DNA of 64,000 nucleotides from Gentiana macrophylla (lineage: Eukaryota > Streptophyta > Magnoliopsida > Gentianales > Gentianaceae). Positions 1-11,751 of the stretch are shown here, in pieces. The position numbers and the translations under genes were made by a program. The notes below the pieces were generated by a model. The model worked only from the letters and a program-made list of their open reading frames with translations. It was not told the DNA's origin and did not search any database. Numbering within the stretch: position 1 is the stretch's first letter; each line of letters opens with the position of its first letter. The stretch lies in contig CM047808.1 of the NCBI GenBank assembly GCA_026214975.1, positions 60,166,583 to 60,230,582 of the forward strand, read 5' to 3'.

Positions 1-537
1 CCAACATGAAAGTGATTTGGACCGTGCCTCTTAACGATCCTTAACAAACACATCAAACCCTATCTTGAAACAAGTAGGAGTCCGTAATCACTTCAGGATT
101 AAGGTTAATCCTTATATGATCATCTTGTGATTTAATGAGATTTCTCAATCAAGGAATTATATGAGAAATGCAGATTAAATTGGTCTTGTCCTATATGACT
201 ACATCATATATGAATGCCTCACTTAGATAACTAATATCGACGGTCCGGATAAGAAGGTCACACCATAAAGTGTTCTGGGCGCATTAATGGTGGCTTAATC
301 AATAGACCCCATACTTTGATTAAGTTCACCAAGGACTAACAGTTCAAGTGCATCACCATAAACTTAATCATCGCGTGTGGCACACACTAAGTTATATGGC
401 TACATATGATACAACTTGGGGTTTTCAGTAGTGCATTACATATACGCACAAAGCAAATAATAAGATGAGAATAAATCTATCATTTATTAATTAGAAAAAC
501 AATTACATAAATTGCCTTTCGGGTGCTACTTCCAACA
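1..537 (-). mobile_element. R-type copia LTR, partial (R0), minus strand
   Basis: The end at 537 reads, on the minus strand, TGTTGGAAGTAGCACCCGAA followed by AGGCAATTT, which matches the start of the R-type LTRs at 34407 and 41728 (TGTTAGGTGTAGTGCCCGAA). Further in, the stretches around 'gttctgggcgcatta' and 'atgatcatcttgtgat' are shared with the complete minus-strand LTR at 7867-9655. The LTR runs off the left edge of the window. The sequence on its right is not a polypurine tract but the protease remnant of element H, so this is the outer start of an element, or a solo LTR, inserted in H. The target duplication cannot be checked. Confidence 0.8.
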
Positions 538-1464
538 TCAGCTTCCCTCTGCTTCGATATTTATCTTTCATGTTCGAGGACTCCACTTCCGTTTCCTTGA
601 AACCTAATCCATCACAGTGTAAAGTAGGAGTATTTGTATCCTCTGGCGCCTTGTTGTGGTCCTTTTCATCCTTTTCTCTTTGCAGGACCTTCATAAACTC
701 ATGCTCATCAGTCTCCACTAGAACCTCTTTATGCCTAACATCCTCTATCTCAATGATCTTGACCTCTCCTGAACTCGAACTCATACGCCGTACCCCAGGT
801 CTATTGTTCAGTGGCTCTAGGATCCTAAAATTTCTAGCATCATTATTGATCCTAAGTGTGATTTCGCCACAGTCATAATCTAGTCTAGCTCTGCTAGTGG
901 ACAAGAATAGGCACCCTAATAAATCATTTGAACTCGGATCATCATTGATGTCTAAAACCAACTAGTCAATAGGAAACTTGAAATCTCACACTTTGATGGT
1001 GTAGTCTACTAACATGCTTGCTGCCATATCAACTTTACTATCAACAAACCTTATGGCATGCCTTTGGTCTATTGTACCTTGAAGTTTACCGCTTGGCACA
1101 GTGAAAGCGGAATGATATTGCAGCTCGAGCTAGAGTCACACAATCCTAATCCTAGAGATACCCCATTAATTGAAATAGGAAGTCGGAACGTTCCTAGATC
1201 TCCTAATTTTTCTACTATGTCTGAGTCTGGGGAATCCTCGGGCTCAAAAGGGAAATAATCAGGATCCTCTTCGGGATCAGAATCGGAAGATGATATATCA
1301 ATAACTTGAATAGAAGACTTACCTCTCATATTGTCCTCATACTCCCTCAGGCTTCCGTCCATGTTCCCCTTAGGACGTGGCGTTTCTTCTTCCATTTTCA
1401 CTCGATTCTTGTCCTCTTGATATTTCTCATACACCTTCGATCTAGGATACATCGAGATCGGCAT
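503..1464 (-). pseudogene. Gypsy (Athila-like) aspartic protease remnant of element H
   Basis: Two minus-strand frames, 1464-1069 and 961-503, together cover a retroviral-type aspartic protease region. The first has an acidic N-terminal part and then a stretch ending LCDSSSSCNIIPLSL, which lines up with LCDLGASVNLMPLSI in element D; the catalytic D is kept but the usual G-A after it is lost. The second starts VLDINDDPSSNDLLGCLFLS, matching the VLDMEANYEVPLILGRPFMA region of D. About 100 bp with stops separates them. No RT, RNase H or integrase follows before the R-type LTR, whose insertion point falls in the last codons of the frame. A non-functional remnant; the family call rests on the protease and the Asp-tRNA primer site upstream. 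Confidence 0.7.
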
Positions 1465-1880
1465 AATGTTTTAAAACCATTCATGGCATCGTGCAGGTTG
1501 ACTTGGAATTCTTCAAAAATCTGGTTCGAGACAAATCATAAGGTGTTCTGTAGTTCCTGCAAAAGAGACAAAAGAAAGAAAACAAAACATGGTTAGTGAC
1601 CTTCCGCATCAGTTGAGTTTAGACCCAACTGCTGCTGACTACTAACTAAAAACTAATAGGGATGAACACATATTATGGGGGTGATCAAAATTCAAATTTC
1701 TGGAGCTCGATTTACTGCGGTGACACCACGCTGAATCGGGTCAAGATTATTTCTTTCTGATCTTACAGTATTGCAGGGATTCACAGAACGAATCAAGACA
1801 TAGAAAAAAGTTTTTAATATAGAAAAACATACAGTCCTTAATTAGATATAAATGAATTGATTCACAAACGTTGGCCACTG
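1465..1880 (-). other. Leader region of element H with splice-acceptor-like site
   Basis: This stretch lies between the primer site and the protease frames of H. It has no open frame of note. On the minus strand a pyrimidine-rich run ending TTTTGCAG then G, at about 1590-1557, looks like a 3' splice site. Gag is absent here, so H either lost gag by deletion or is a non-autonomous derivative. The splice-site reading is inference only. Confidence 0.4.
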
Positions 1881-1898
1881 TCGCAGGCAACGGTGCCA
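1881..1898 (-). other. Primer binding site of element H (Asp-tRNA type, degenerate)
   Basis: On the minus strand the sequence is TGGCACCGTTGCCTGCGA, two to three changes away from TGGCGCCGTTGCCGGGG in element D (11735-11751). It follows ATCAAGTTTT, the same spacing as in D. It marks the inner end of the H 5' LTR and supports gypsy/Athila membership. Confidence 0.75.
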
Positions 1899-1904
1899 AA
1901 AACT

Positions 1905-3122
1905 TGATGTCATGTATGAGGTCACTAATACTAGCAAGAGTACTGGGTCAGATCATAGTATAGCAACGGAAAATCAAGGTCTATCCCACAGAGACAAGGC
2001 AACTTAGGAATAAATGCACTTAATCTGATAAAGGACACATATACGGTCATGGACAACATAAATACAAAAATAAACACGGTATTCCACCCTTCCCAACCTA
2101 TCCCTCAACTTGGTATACTTAATCATCATGTTTACTTCCTCTAGTAATTCCCTGAATCAATCAGAACATGTTATTAACTCAGTTTTAGCTACGGGTGAAG
2201 TCTCTTAGTTTTGTCTACTTCTATTGAAAGGGCAGTAAACATCTACATGCATTTAACCTCCTTACTTGGTTGTATTAACTCACACGCAAAAAGTACTAGA
2301 AAGTGCCGGCTCAAGGCCGAGAACCTCCCTCACAAGCTATCGTGGATTGACTAGCACGTTCCTAGAGATCGATCAAGACTATGTCCTAATTAACACTTCA
2401 CTTTATCATCTTTCATGTTAATTTATGATATACAATAAGTAGATTTACCAGATCTAACCTACTACTAATTAAACCTGTCGATCAACGTAGCTGACGTTGA
2501 ATCTCCATATTAAGGTGACCTGTGCCTCGATTTACATGTATAGACTGCTGGTAAATCGGATGCGGTGGTTCTTAATTCTCGAACTACATTGCTTCATTAT
2601 GATTAATTCTGGTAAATTATAGGGTCGTTAAACATTTAGATTAAGTATAACACGTAGAAACAAGTATATCTTCAATAACTTAAGACATAAAGGAACGTTC
2701 AAGCTTCATACCTTCGGTTATGAAGATCTAACTTGATCTCTTCAAGTTTGAGACGGCGTGGAAGAGAGAAGACCGGTAAACAATTCAGAATAAAAATCCA
2801 AATCTTTATTTCACCAAAAGATATGAAAGTATGTATGAAAGTGTAGCCAAGTATATAGAGTATATGTTTACAATCAAAACCTATGGCTTTATATAGACAA
2901 TTTAGGCTACATAAGACTCAATAAAACCCTATCCAACTTAGTAAACATTGTAGGGTTAGTTTCGTGTCTTCTAATAACTCGATATACCGGTTCTGGGCCT
3001 CAGGAAATCGAGCCCAGCTTCATCTCCTTTCTTTGAAAGATCTCTTCATGGACTCTTACATCTCGGCTTCATAACTTTCTTCAGCCCAGATCCATGCCTT
3101 AACTGCTCCGGAAATATGGCAC
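1905..3122 (-). mobile_element. 5' LTR of element H, inner part
   Basis: This minus-strand LTR segment ends next to the Asp-tRNA type primer site. Near that end it contains GTCTCTGTGGGATAGACCTT, close to GTCTCTGTGGGATCGACCTC in the same position of the Athila LTR at 10118-11728. A TATA-like TATATAAA lies at 2895-2888 on the minus strand. The segment is cut at 3122 by element A; the rest of the LTR is at 34153-34341. The total LTR would be about 1.4 kb. Confidence 0.7.
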
Positions 3123-4436
3123 TGTTAGGAACATTTTATTATGTTTTGATGATGGCCATACTAGCTGTTATAGCAAGCCTAAAATAAGTTAAAAATATAT
3201 GTATAAGTATTTACTTAGAGTTTGACATGTTGTATAAGTTGAGTCAGACAAGTATTATACAATTTGGTAGAATGGCCAAGTAAAACAGAAATCTGGCAGA
3301 ATGAAAGCAGCCAAGTACCAGCAGAGAAGCATGAAAACATTATGGTCGATGACCTTGGATAAGTCTAAGTTATATCTCAAGTGATGAAATTCATTGTTAA
3401 AAGTGGTGTACACTGATCTCACACATATCAAGGGTCAGTGAAGTACAAGGACTCTTGTAAACTCAAAGAAATCAAGAAAGTAGTGAACTGGCAAAGTAAA
3501 CTGTCTATCGGCTGAGTAAAAATGAAGCAGTGAAGGATGATCTAAAACACTCAACCGTTCAAGTAACAGCCAAGTGAAGAGACAACGGAGTGAACTACAA
3601 TTGTTCAAATTATGAAAAATAAGGAAGATTCAGAGGATCAAGCATTCAATGCACAATCAATCAAGGATGGATTTTATGATATACATTTGAAGAAAATCCG
3701 ATCACGGAAATCAAGGAGAATATGATTGAGGGGGAATCAAAAATTAAATCAACGATTATCAAGGCTATAAATAGAAGGCATTGACAGACAGGAAAAACAA
3801 CGATTTGAATCTGTTAAGAAACAAGTAGAAACTCTATCAATTTGAAAATCTCTCTATCTGAACTTAAAGGATACATCTAGAGATCAACTCAGCAATTTGA
3901 ACTTCAATTCCATATCAAGCACTAAGATTGATCACAAATCTGTGAATCCAATTCATATCAAACTGAAGCAATTGAATAAGAGGAATTGGTGAAGGAGTTA
4001 CAACATTTGTGATAGCTGCTGAAAGATTTGTTCTCAAGGAGAAGTGATAGAGACTGAGTCACTAAAGGTTTTGTAGCCAGGGAGTGATAGTCTTGAAGAT
4101 TGTGAAGCTTGTGTAGCCAAGGATAATCTAACTATTGTATCTGTGAAAACAATAGTGAATTCCTCCAATCATCACAGGAGAAGAGTGGATTAAGGGATTA
4201 CATCACCTTCAACCACTATAAACCTTTGTGTCTATTTACTTTCAGTAATTTACTTTACAACACTTTATTTCATTGCACATTATATCTGTGATAGTCTAAT
4301 CTACTTTGAACCAACATTTAAAGAAGGGACTTATCTGCTGCCCAAAAGATTTTAAATATAAGAAAAGTTTTTGAATATCCACTATAGTCATTCACCCCCT
4401 CTCTGACTATAGTTTTACCCTTCTCTAGGACCAACA
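3123..4436 (+). repeat. 5' LTR of element A
   Basis: It begins TGTTAGGAACATTTTATT and ends TCTCTAGGACCAACA, with the same two ends in the copy at 32753-34147. A TATA box lies in the middle and the Met-tRNA primer site follows two bases after the end. The minus-strand LTR of element K at 54505 onward is the same family. Confidence 0.9.
3766..3774 (+). promoter_or_regulatory. TATA box of the element A 5' LTR
   Basis: TATAAATAG lies inside the LTR, and the equivalent TATAAATAA is at 33478-33486 in the 3' LTR. Transcription would start roughly 30 bp downstream. The assignment is by motif and position only. Confidence 0.6.
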
Positions 4437-4438
4437 AT

Positions 4439-4450
4439 TGGTATCAGAGC
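4439..4450 (+). other. Primer binding site of element A (initiator Met-tRNA)
   Basis: TGGTATCAGAGC, the usual plant copia primer site complementary to the 3' end of initiator Met-tRNA, lies two bases after the 5' LTR end. Confidence 0.9.
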
Positions 4451-4564
4451 AGTTTTCCTAGTATCAAAACCTGTTTAGATCTAATTTCAAGTAACAATGA
4501 GATCATATATTTTCAAAGTAGTTTTCAAATCTGTGCTTTCTAAACATATCTCTTATCTGTACTT

Positions 4565-6647
4565 ATGGATTCCTCAAATTTCATGTCTAAGGTACCTATA
4601 TTTAATGTTAATAATTTTGATGAATAAAAAATAATGTTGTTGTCTCATCCTGCAGCAACTCATTAGGAGATGCTGGATGTAATCAATGATGGCCCAATCA
4701 GGATCACAACTGTGAGAGCCACAGGAGCAGATCAAGGAAAGGAAATAGACAAACTTAAGAAAGATTGGACCAAGGAAGACAGAAGAAGAGCAAATCTAGA
4801 TTTTGTTGCAAAAAACATGATCTTGAAGACTCTGGAAAGTAATATGTTCATGAGGATCAAAAGGCTGCAAAACAGCAAAGGAGATATATGATAAATTAGT
4901 ACTGGTCAATGAAGGATCAGAAGCAGTCAAGGAAAACAAATTGTTTGTTGTAAAATAGAAATTTGAAAACATTAAAATGAAGACTGGTGAATCCATTGAT
5001 CAAATGGATAACAGATTTTCAAGCATCATCAGTGAACTGCAACAACTTGGACACACATACCCACAGAAAGAAGTGTGCCTAAAAATCCTGAGAGGTCTAC
5101 ATGAAAGATGGAAGATCAACACATCAGTACTCAGAGGAACAATAAGCCTTGCAAACACTAATACTTTAACTCTGATGTCTCAATTAAAGGCTCATGAATT
5201 TGAGTTGAACGGTGAAGACAGTGCACCAGCTGAGGCACAAAAGGCCAGTGCACTGGTTGCACACCAACAAAGAAAAATAGCTGACACAAGCAGCAAAGAG
5301 ACACGGGAGGTGAAAGAATAGGTAGCTTTACTAATTAAACGTTTTGACATGTTTAGCAAGAAGAAGCAATTCAAAGGAAGTTCATCATCGAACAAGAAGT
5401 CATGGTCAAGCAAAGACATGAAGAAAAAGGATGATGAATACAGATGCTTCAATTGCAAGAAGAAGGGTCACTTCAAGGCTGAATGCCCTGAAGGAAAAGA
5501 CAAAGAAGATGAAAAGAAGAAGTACAAAAGACTGAAAAGAGAAAGAACAAGAAGGCACTCAAAGCTGAAACTAGCAGTGAAAAGAAGAAGATCATCCGAT
5601 AATGATTCTGATGATGATGAAGCTGACAGCTCAGACAATGACAAAGCATATCAATGTCTTATGGATAAAGAACCTAATGAAACAGAGGTAACATCTAGCT
5701 CACACTCATCATCTAGTGCATCCGCATATGACACTGCACAATCTTCTATTCTCCTTTTAGATTCTGCAAACCTAATTCAAAATCTCATAAGTAAATTTGA
5801 AGAAATTCAAGTAAATCATGGAATTCTGGAACAAGAAGGTGAGAATCTGAGAAAGGAAAATAAAAGATTAAAGAAAGAACTGGATGAAATTAAAGCTGAA
5901 AAAACTAGTAAGGAAATTCACTCAACTGGTCAACAAGCAGCAGATGATCACTCATCTGATGTTGAAAGACCAGTTGAGAAAATATCCCTACCAGTTAAAA
6001 GCACCACTGCACCACTAAATGCACCATCTTACAAACCCTCCAAAAGGTTTGGATCCAGATATGGTCTTGGCTACAATAGTCAGAATGAGAAAAGAAATAA
6101 TGGACAACAAAATTCTGAATCAAGGACCAAAACTGGACTTAAATTCAAAAAAGGACATACCATAATTTCTTCTCCTCACCCTGGACCGGCGAAGTCAAAA
6201 CCCAGTGTAGTGAAACAGCAGAGTAAATCATCAAACCAGCCAATGAAAGGCAAAGGCTTACTGAAAGGTAAGGGAAGACTTTACCCTTCAGACGATGATT
6301 GGAATGTTACACCTCCAAAATACAAGAAGAAACCATTTCATGCTATGCAACATGTTTTTAAGAAAAGCCAACAAAGGAATGTTTTTGGACATATGAAGCA
6401 ACATGAACTCAAGTTTTCTCCTACATATTGGAAAGTGAAAAATGATGCAAATGCACAAAAAAGTAGAGAATTGTATCAGAATAATCTCAATAAATCTGCA
6501 AGAAATTATTCTGCCATGCCTTACACATATGAAGTTGATGACTTCAACTATCAAAGAAGGAGATCCTTTGGATACACACTTGTAATGAGAGGCATGACTG
6601 CTAACAGGTATGGACCCAAACAGTGTTGGGTACCTAAACATACTTAA
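4565..6647 (+). pseudogene. gag of element A (UBN2-type capsid, zinc knuckle), broken
   Basis: The frame opens at ATG 4565 (MDSSNFMSKV). It has early stops at about 4622 and 4663, is open at 4670-4891, shifts frame near 4880, and continues at 4977-5321, 5349-6647 with one TAG at 5319. The N-terminal half resembles the UBN2-type gag of copia elements (ANLDFVAKNMILKTLESNMF; SIDQMDNRFSSIISELQQLG). An intact CCHC zinc knuckle, CFNCKKKGHFKAEC, begins near 5445. A long Lys/Ser/Asp-rich and coiled-coil-like stretch follows, ending in KQCWVPKHT and TAA at 6645. Gag would coat the RNA in the cytoplasmic particle. Too many stops to be made intact. Confidence 0.85.
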
Positions 6648-6650
6648 TCT

Positions 6651-7620
6651 GTGTTGCAGGATGTCTGGTACATAGACAGTGGATGTTCCAGACATATGAC
6701 AGGGAATAACGGATGGTTGAATGAATTTAAAGATTTTGATGGACCCAAAGTTACATTTGGAGGCAAAGAAAACCCAGGAAAAATTAAGGGGGAAGGCACA
6801 ATGTTCAAAAACAACCTGAAGATTCAAAATGTGGCTTATGTTAAAGGATTGAATTTCAATCTTTAAGCATCAGTCAATTCTGTGACAAAGGCTACAATGT
6901 GCACTTCAGCAAAGAAGGATGCAAAGTGACTCATACTCAAACCAGCACAATAGTACTTGCAGGTAAAATAGAAGACAACATGTATGTGGTGGATTGGAAG
7001 ACAGCAAAAGTAGAGACCTGCTTACTTGTCAAAAATAAGCAGTCAACCAGTTGGATTTGGCACAGAAGACTGAACCATCTCAACTTCAAGACCACCAACA
7101 AATTGTCAAAGAACGAGCTAGTTGAAGGCCTACTAGAGATTACATTCAAAAAGGAAAGTCTTTGTGATGCATGTCAAAAAGGGAAGCAGATCAAAAGCTC
7201 CTTCAAATCAAAGCCCTACCAATCTACAACAAGGATTTTACATCTATTGCATGTGGACCTTTTTGGACCAGTCACACCAGTAATGTAAGTGGAAAGAAAA
7301 ACACCTTGGTGGTAGTGGATGACTTTTCCAAATTCACTTGGACCATATTCATGAACAAGAAAAGAGAGAACTCAAAAAGCTACCAGATTTGCTGAGAAGA
7401 ATTTAAAATGAAAAGGAACTGAAGATCATCAAGTTAAGGTCAGATAGAAGCACAAAATTCCTAAATGAAATTATCAGAAACTATTGTGAAGAGAATGGAG
7501 TACTACATCAACTATCAGCAGCAGGCACTCCACAACAAAATGGTGTAGTAGAAAGAAGAAACATGACACTTAAAGAAGCGGTTGGAACAATGATTGCAGA
7601 AGCATGCTTACCAAAGTGAT
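6651..7620 (+). pseudogene. Element A pol, first part: protease and integrase, broken and cut by B
   Basis: Copia aspartic protease motif DSGCSRHMTG lies near 6672 in the same frame as gag. A frameshift near 6870 is followed by the GAG-pre-integrase segment (WHRRLNHLNF, then CDACQKGKQIKSSF) in 6899-7288, and by the integrase core in another frame (7171-7395, LVVVDDFSKFTW) and then another. Integrase acidic residues are visible in HVDLFGPV, KLRSDR and NGVVERRN. The reading stops at LPK followed by TGA at 7617, and element B begins at 7621. The integrase continues at 27729. The protease would cut the polyprotein and the integrase would insert the cDNA; neither can be produced from this copy. 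Confidence 0.85.
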
Positions 7621-7866
7621 TGTTGGTCCCTTGAAAAGGCTTTGGTTAAGTTTAAGGGGGGGGGGGGGTGGTGAATAAACTTAACACTTAAAACTTTTGG
7701 AGTTAACAAACTCAGCAAGTTCAGTAGCTTGTTGATTGCTCAGTAGTCTGCTGACTATTGATTTTACTGAATTTGTTGCAGTGGAATAAATTCAAGTTAA
7801 GCCTTAATACTTGTTGTTAAAATATGATACTAAGTATTAGATACTTAGTAGTGCAAGTGTGTGATT
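7621..7866 (-). repeat. 3' LTR of element B, fragment
   Basis: From TGTTGGTCCCTTGAAAAGGC to GTGCAAGTGTGTGATT it parallels 26039-26284 with few differences; the main one is a run of 13 G at 7656-7668 where the other LTR has GAGTGGGGG. The match stops at 7866 because element C begins at 7867. Confidence 0.9.
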
Positions 7867-9655
7867 TGTAAGATGTAATATCATCGGATGGATCAAGATC
7901 CACCGATTACGCAGCGGAATAGTATAGATCTAGATCCAGTCAACCAAAATACATAAAATAAATAGATCTAACCTACGAGGGGGTTAGATTTCTTACCAGT
8001 TTATGGTGAATAAACTCCAAGAACAATCTTCAATCCTAGATCCAAGCTAGATAAGAAGCCACAGTCTTCCAACGTGTGTCTCCAAGCACCACCAGGTGGA
8101 TGGTGTTTCAAGCCGCCGGACCTCCTCGATATGCTACCTAGAAAACCTGAAGTTTTCTAAACTCGAACCCAAAGTACAATGGCCGAAAATTCTAAGCCAA
8201 GTACTTACACAAAATGGCGTGTTTTTCATGTGTCAAAAGGCTTGGGAGAACTCTCTTTATATAAGAGAGTAATCATTGTCCTCTAAGAATTTAATAATTA
8301 AGAGATAATTATTATATTAATCCTTTTTTCAAATTAAATAATTATCCCAAACAAATTAGGATAAATCATATTATTATCTAATATTCCATGAATTATCAAT
8401 TAACAAATAAAAGATAAATCACATGTTAAATAATTATCCAAGAAAACTAATTCCTTGATAATTATGTAACACAAAAATGCACCCCAAATACCCTAGAAAT
8501 AAGGGCCACGCATTTTACACATATATTGGGCCGAGTCCACGAAAAATTTCTTTTCTATGTATTTAATTATCTAGTCCAACTAAACAATTAATCCACATAT
8601 CAATTAAATAGTCCAATCCAACCATTTAATTATAATTGAGCTGAAACGACGAGAAAACATATGCTATGTTAGGAGCCACGTCGGGGACAATGGACCCATA
8701 TTCAGTAGCTACAATAAATTAAATAATATTATCCGTCAGACCGAACAATAATATTCAATATATTAATTCCGGGATTACACCACCATAAACCCGAAACTGA
8801 ACTCTACCGAATATAGATAACTTACACTCAACTATGAGTCATAAGGTGTCCATTGATATAATTATTACATACGGATAAAAAAATCCTCCATAGACTGTTC
8901 ACTTCGATTCGGGATATTTCCTTAATCCCTTCTCGAAACATATTATCCTTATTTACCATTAACCCTCTAGTGATCAATTAGTTCACCACTAATATAGTAT
9001 GAACTAGGACAATCGATCAGTTTCTAGGGTTAACAAAATGAAAGAGGCTATGCATCTACTTCCCGAGGAAGGAATGGATTCCATATTCGTGATAGCACGA
9101 CTACTCACTCACACCGAATAGAGCCAACGAGAAGTGTTGGACCACATACTATCGAAGTGATCCTTACTAACACATCAAACTCTACCCTAGTCTAAGCAGT
9201 TGCCTGTGATCATCTCAGGATTGAGATTAATCCATATATGATCATCTTGTGATTCTATAAGACTTCTCGATTATGGAATTATATCAGAAACTCAAATCAA
9301 ACCGGTCTAGCCCTATATGATTATCATCATGTATAAATGCCCCACTAGGTACCCTATTACCGACAGTCCGGATAAGAATGTCACACCTAAAGTGTTCTGG
9401 GCGCATTATTAGCATATTAATCATGAGACCCGTACTCAGATTAATCAACGCTACGGACTAAGTTAATTTTAAGGACATCTCACTAACTCAATCCTCTTGT
9501 GTATAGCCATACACTGAGTTATGTGATTACATAAACGAGGTACTTAGGGATTTTAGTAGTGTCTTAATTATAAGAATACATGCATATAATAAGATGAATT
9601 ATTAATTCTGTCCTAAAACAATTAGATAATTGTCTTTCGTGCACTACACCTAACA
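7867..9655 (-). repeat. R-type copia LTR of element C, complete, minus strand
   Basis: On the minus strand it starts TGTTAGGTGTAGTGCACGAA (9655) and ends CATCTTACA (7867), parallel to TGTTAGGTGTAGTGCCCGAA and CTACATCCTTCA of the R2 LTR. Its length, 1789 bp, agrees with 1794 bp for the R2 5' LTR. A TATATAAAGAGAG motif lies at about 8263-8251 on the minus strand. The polypurine tract sits right outside at 9656, so this is the 3' LTR of C. It interrupts the B LTR. Confidence 0.88.
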
Positions 9656-10117
9656 ATCTCCCACTTGCACGAAAGGCAAGTGGATTAATTGTTTTAGAGC
9701 ACACCCTTTATATCTATATTTACAACATTCTCCCACTTGCTCAAAACAAGTGAGACGTATCCCTCAAATCTGCACCCTCCAAGCGCATCTTAATAATTCA
9801 TCCTTCCAAGCACGACCGGGTGTGTGCCGCGCGAGGTAGGTCGGTGACCAGCGGCGTGCCTTAGAATCCGAATACCATGTGACTTGGTACACTGATCAGG
9901 TAGGTTGGCGGCTTGAGTCAATATTTGGGAACGAAACGTCGCCTTTCCATCTAATCCGGTGGTACACTTTCAATATGCCTTTGAGTCAACACTGAGGACA
10001 AAATCGACTTAACGATCATCCTTAATCTGACCTAAAGCCAGAATCAGTGTTATCACTTATATTCTTGAATATACTAGCATATTATTCCTCATTCTCCCAA
10101 AGAGACTTGAGGATTCA
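9656..10117 (-). pseudogene. 3' end of the element C internal region with a decayed RNase H tail
   Basis: Next to the LTR is the polypurine tract (minus strand GCAAGTGGGAGA, 9668-9657), and a second copy of the same 12 bases lies at 9740-9729. Further in, the minus strand contains GGCGACGTTTCG, read as GDVS, followed after a break by a CCAACCTACCTGATCAGTGT stretch. This matches the same place in R2 (41396-41459) and S (49076-49124), where the end of copia RNase H is recognisable. Element D cuts this region at 10118 and the remainder is deleted. Confidence 0.65.
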
Positions 10118-11728
10118 TGATGACGGTCAAATTATACCCGTAAAAGTCATCAACGTTGACCTTAAATCGAGATTAATAATATATATTTTATATTAAATCA
10201 CATGTTTATATTGATTATTTAATGTTATGTGATTTATAATTTATAATTTGGTATTTATCCCTTTTTATTATATAATTTGGTATTTATCCATTTTTATTTA
10301 AATATGATTTATTTTGGGATAAATATTTATTTTGTAGATTGAAATAATTTTTGGAGGATAATTGGAAATGGAAGAATTAAATTACAAGATAAATCAAAGG
10401 AAATTTGGAGTGCATTGAAGACAAAGATCGGATAAGCACGAAAAGAGGAGTAAGGCATGACAAGAGCAAGCAAACCAATCCGAAACTTGAAAGCACACAT
10501 GCGGCAGCCCTTCCACACGCATAAGGGGGGCGCATTTTATTTTCTGAGATCGGCCGGGAGTTATCTCTATTTATTTTGACATTTTGAAATATATCTCTTA
10601 ATTAGCTTGAACCCCTATAAATAGAGGCATACAATACACGCCATTCACACCTTTAGAAATACTCTAGAATACAATTCACAACATTGTTTTTATTTTCAAT
10701 ATATGTTCTCTTTATTTTATTTTATGTTCGTTCATTACGGAGTCGTTAGAATCGCTGGTTAGAGATCGTATCGAGGAGTGGGAGTCACGCTCGTCTTCGA
10801 GGGTAATGTCTACACAATTATGCAATCTTTATTCGAAGATCTAATTTATTTCGTTATGGATTAGTCGTTTTGTGTATTGATTTCGTGATGTAGTTAATTA
10901 GCGAACCCATGTTTATGTAGATCTGAGACGTAAAAGGTGTTTCATGAGAAAATCTAGTTCAGATCTGAGCTTGCTGGCAGCGAGCCTATGTCTCGCCGGT
11001 AGCAAGATCTGTGATGTTTTTGATTTGTCTGTGAACGGCTTCGACTACGTCAGGTTCTCTGCTTTGTAATTCAAACGAGTAATTAAACTTGATCAACTTA
11101 ATTATTTGTCATCGTAATTTAACATGAGACCTAAAAAGTGATTGTTATTTAGGACAGATATTGAATCGGTGTTTAAGAAGTACGCCTAATCATAGGAATG
11201 TTTCTTAGATGAGGTTACGGTTTATACCGGCATCCCTAGTTTCGTAATTGTGTCAGAAGTTATATGAGATGGAGACTAAAAATGTGAAGTCACGTAATGG
11301 AGACACTATGATTTAGATGGCCTACCCGGAGCTAGATCTACTTTAGGGGATGACTCTCGTAGTCAGAATAATTAATCTTAAATGTCTTGTTTTTTCTCGT
11401 CATCAATCTACATAGAATGGGGGAGTAATTACTACTAGCGTTATCAATACCATTTGTTAATTATTGATAAAACCTATAAAATAAGTGTCTTAGTGTCGTT
11501 GTGTCTTTTGTGGTTTTGTGTTTCTATTGTGTCAATTTTGATTCTACGTTAATTGTTGGTCGTTGACCGCCTTTAATTTTCTTTTAGTTTGATAAGTCAT
11601 ATTTTGTTTAAGGCGAGTCTCTGTGGGATCGACCTCGACTCTATCTAACTACACTACGATTGAACCTAGTTCTCTTGCTAGTGTGTTATTTAGGTATCGA
11701 GTATTTTTATTACTTGGACCGTGCATCA
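10118..11728 (+). repeat. 5' LTR of element D
   Basis: It begins TGATGACGGTCAAATTATAC, identical to the start at 19010, and ends GACCGTGCATCA just before the primer site. A near-tandem repeat of 'ataatttggtatttatcc' lies at about 10245-10295. The 3' part carries GTCTCTGTGGGATCGACCTC, a stretch also seen in the H LTR. Confidence 0.92.
10616..10624 (+). promoter_or_regulatory. TATA box of the element D 5' LTR
   Basis: TATAAATAG follows ACCCC, about 500 bp into the LTR. The matching position in the 3' LTR is lost with the truncation. It is the probable core promoter of the element, by motif only. Confidence 0.6.
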
Positions 11729-11734
11729 AGTTTT

Positions 11735-11751
11735 TGGCGCCGTTGCCGGGG
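11735..11751 (+). other. Primer binding site of element D (Asp-tRNA)
   Basis: TGGCGCCGTTGCCGGGG, six bases after the 5' LTR end, is the standard primer site of Athila elements, complementary to the 3' end of Asp-tRNA. Confidence 0.92.

Noticed and set aside
4439..4450. tRNA gene fragments
   Set aside because: These are primer binding sites complementary to tRNA 3' ends; no cloverleaf sequence is present.
7656..7668. Run of 13 G as a possible quadruplex or regulatory site
   Set aside because: The other B LTR has a short G run here; most likely a length artefact or slippage in a dead LTR.
10327..10518. A 63-residue minus-strand open frame, also present at 19219-19410
   Set aside because: It is repeated only because it lies in both LTRs of D; no family resemblance and no coding signal.
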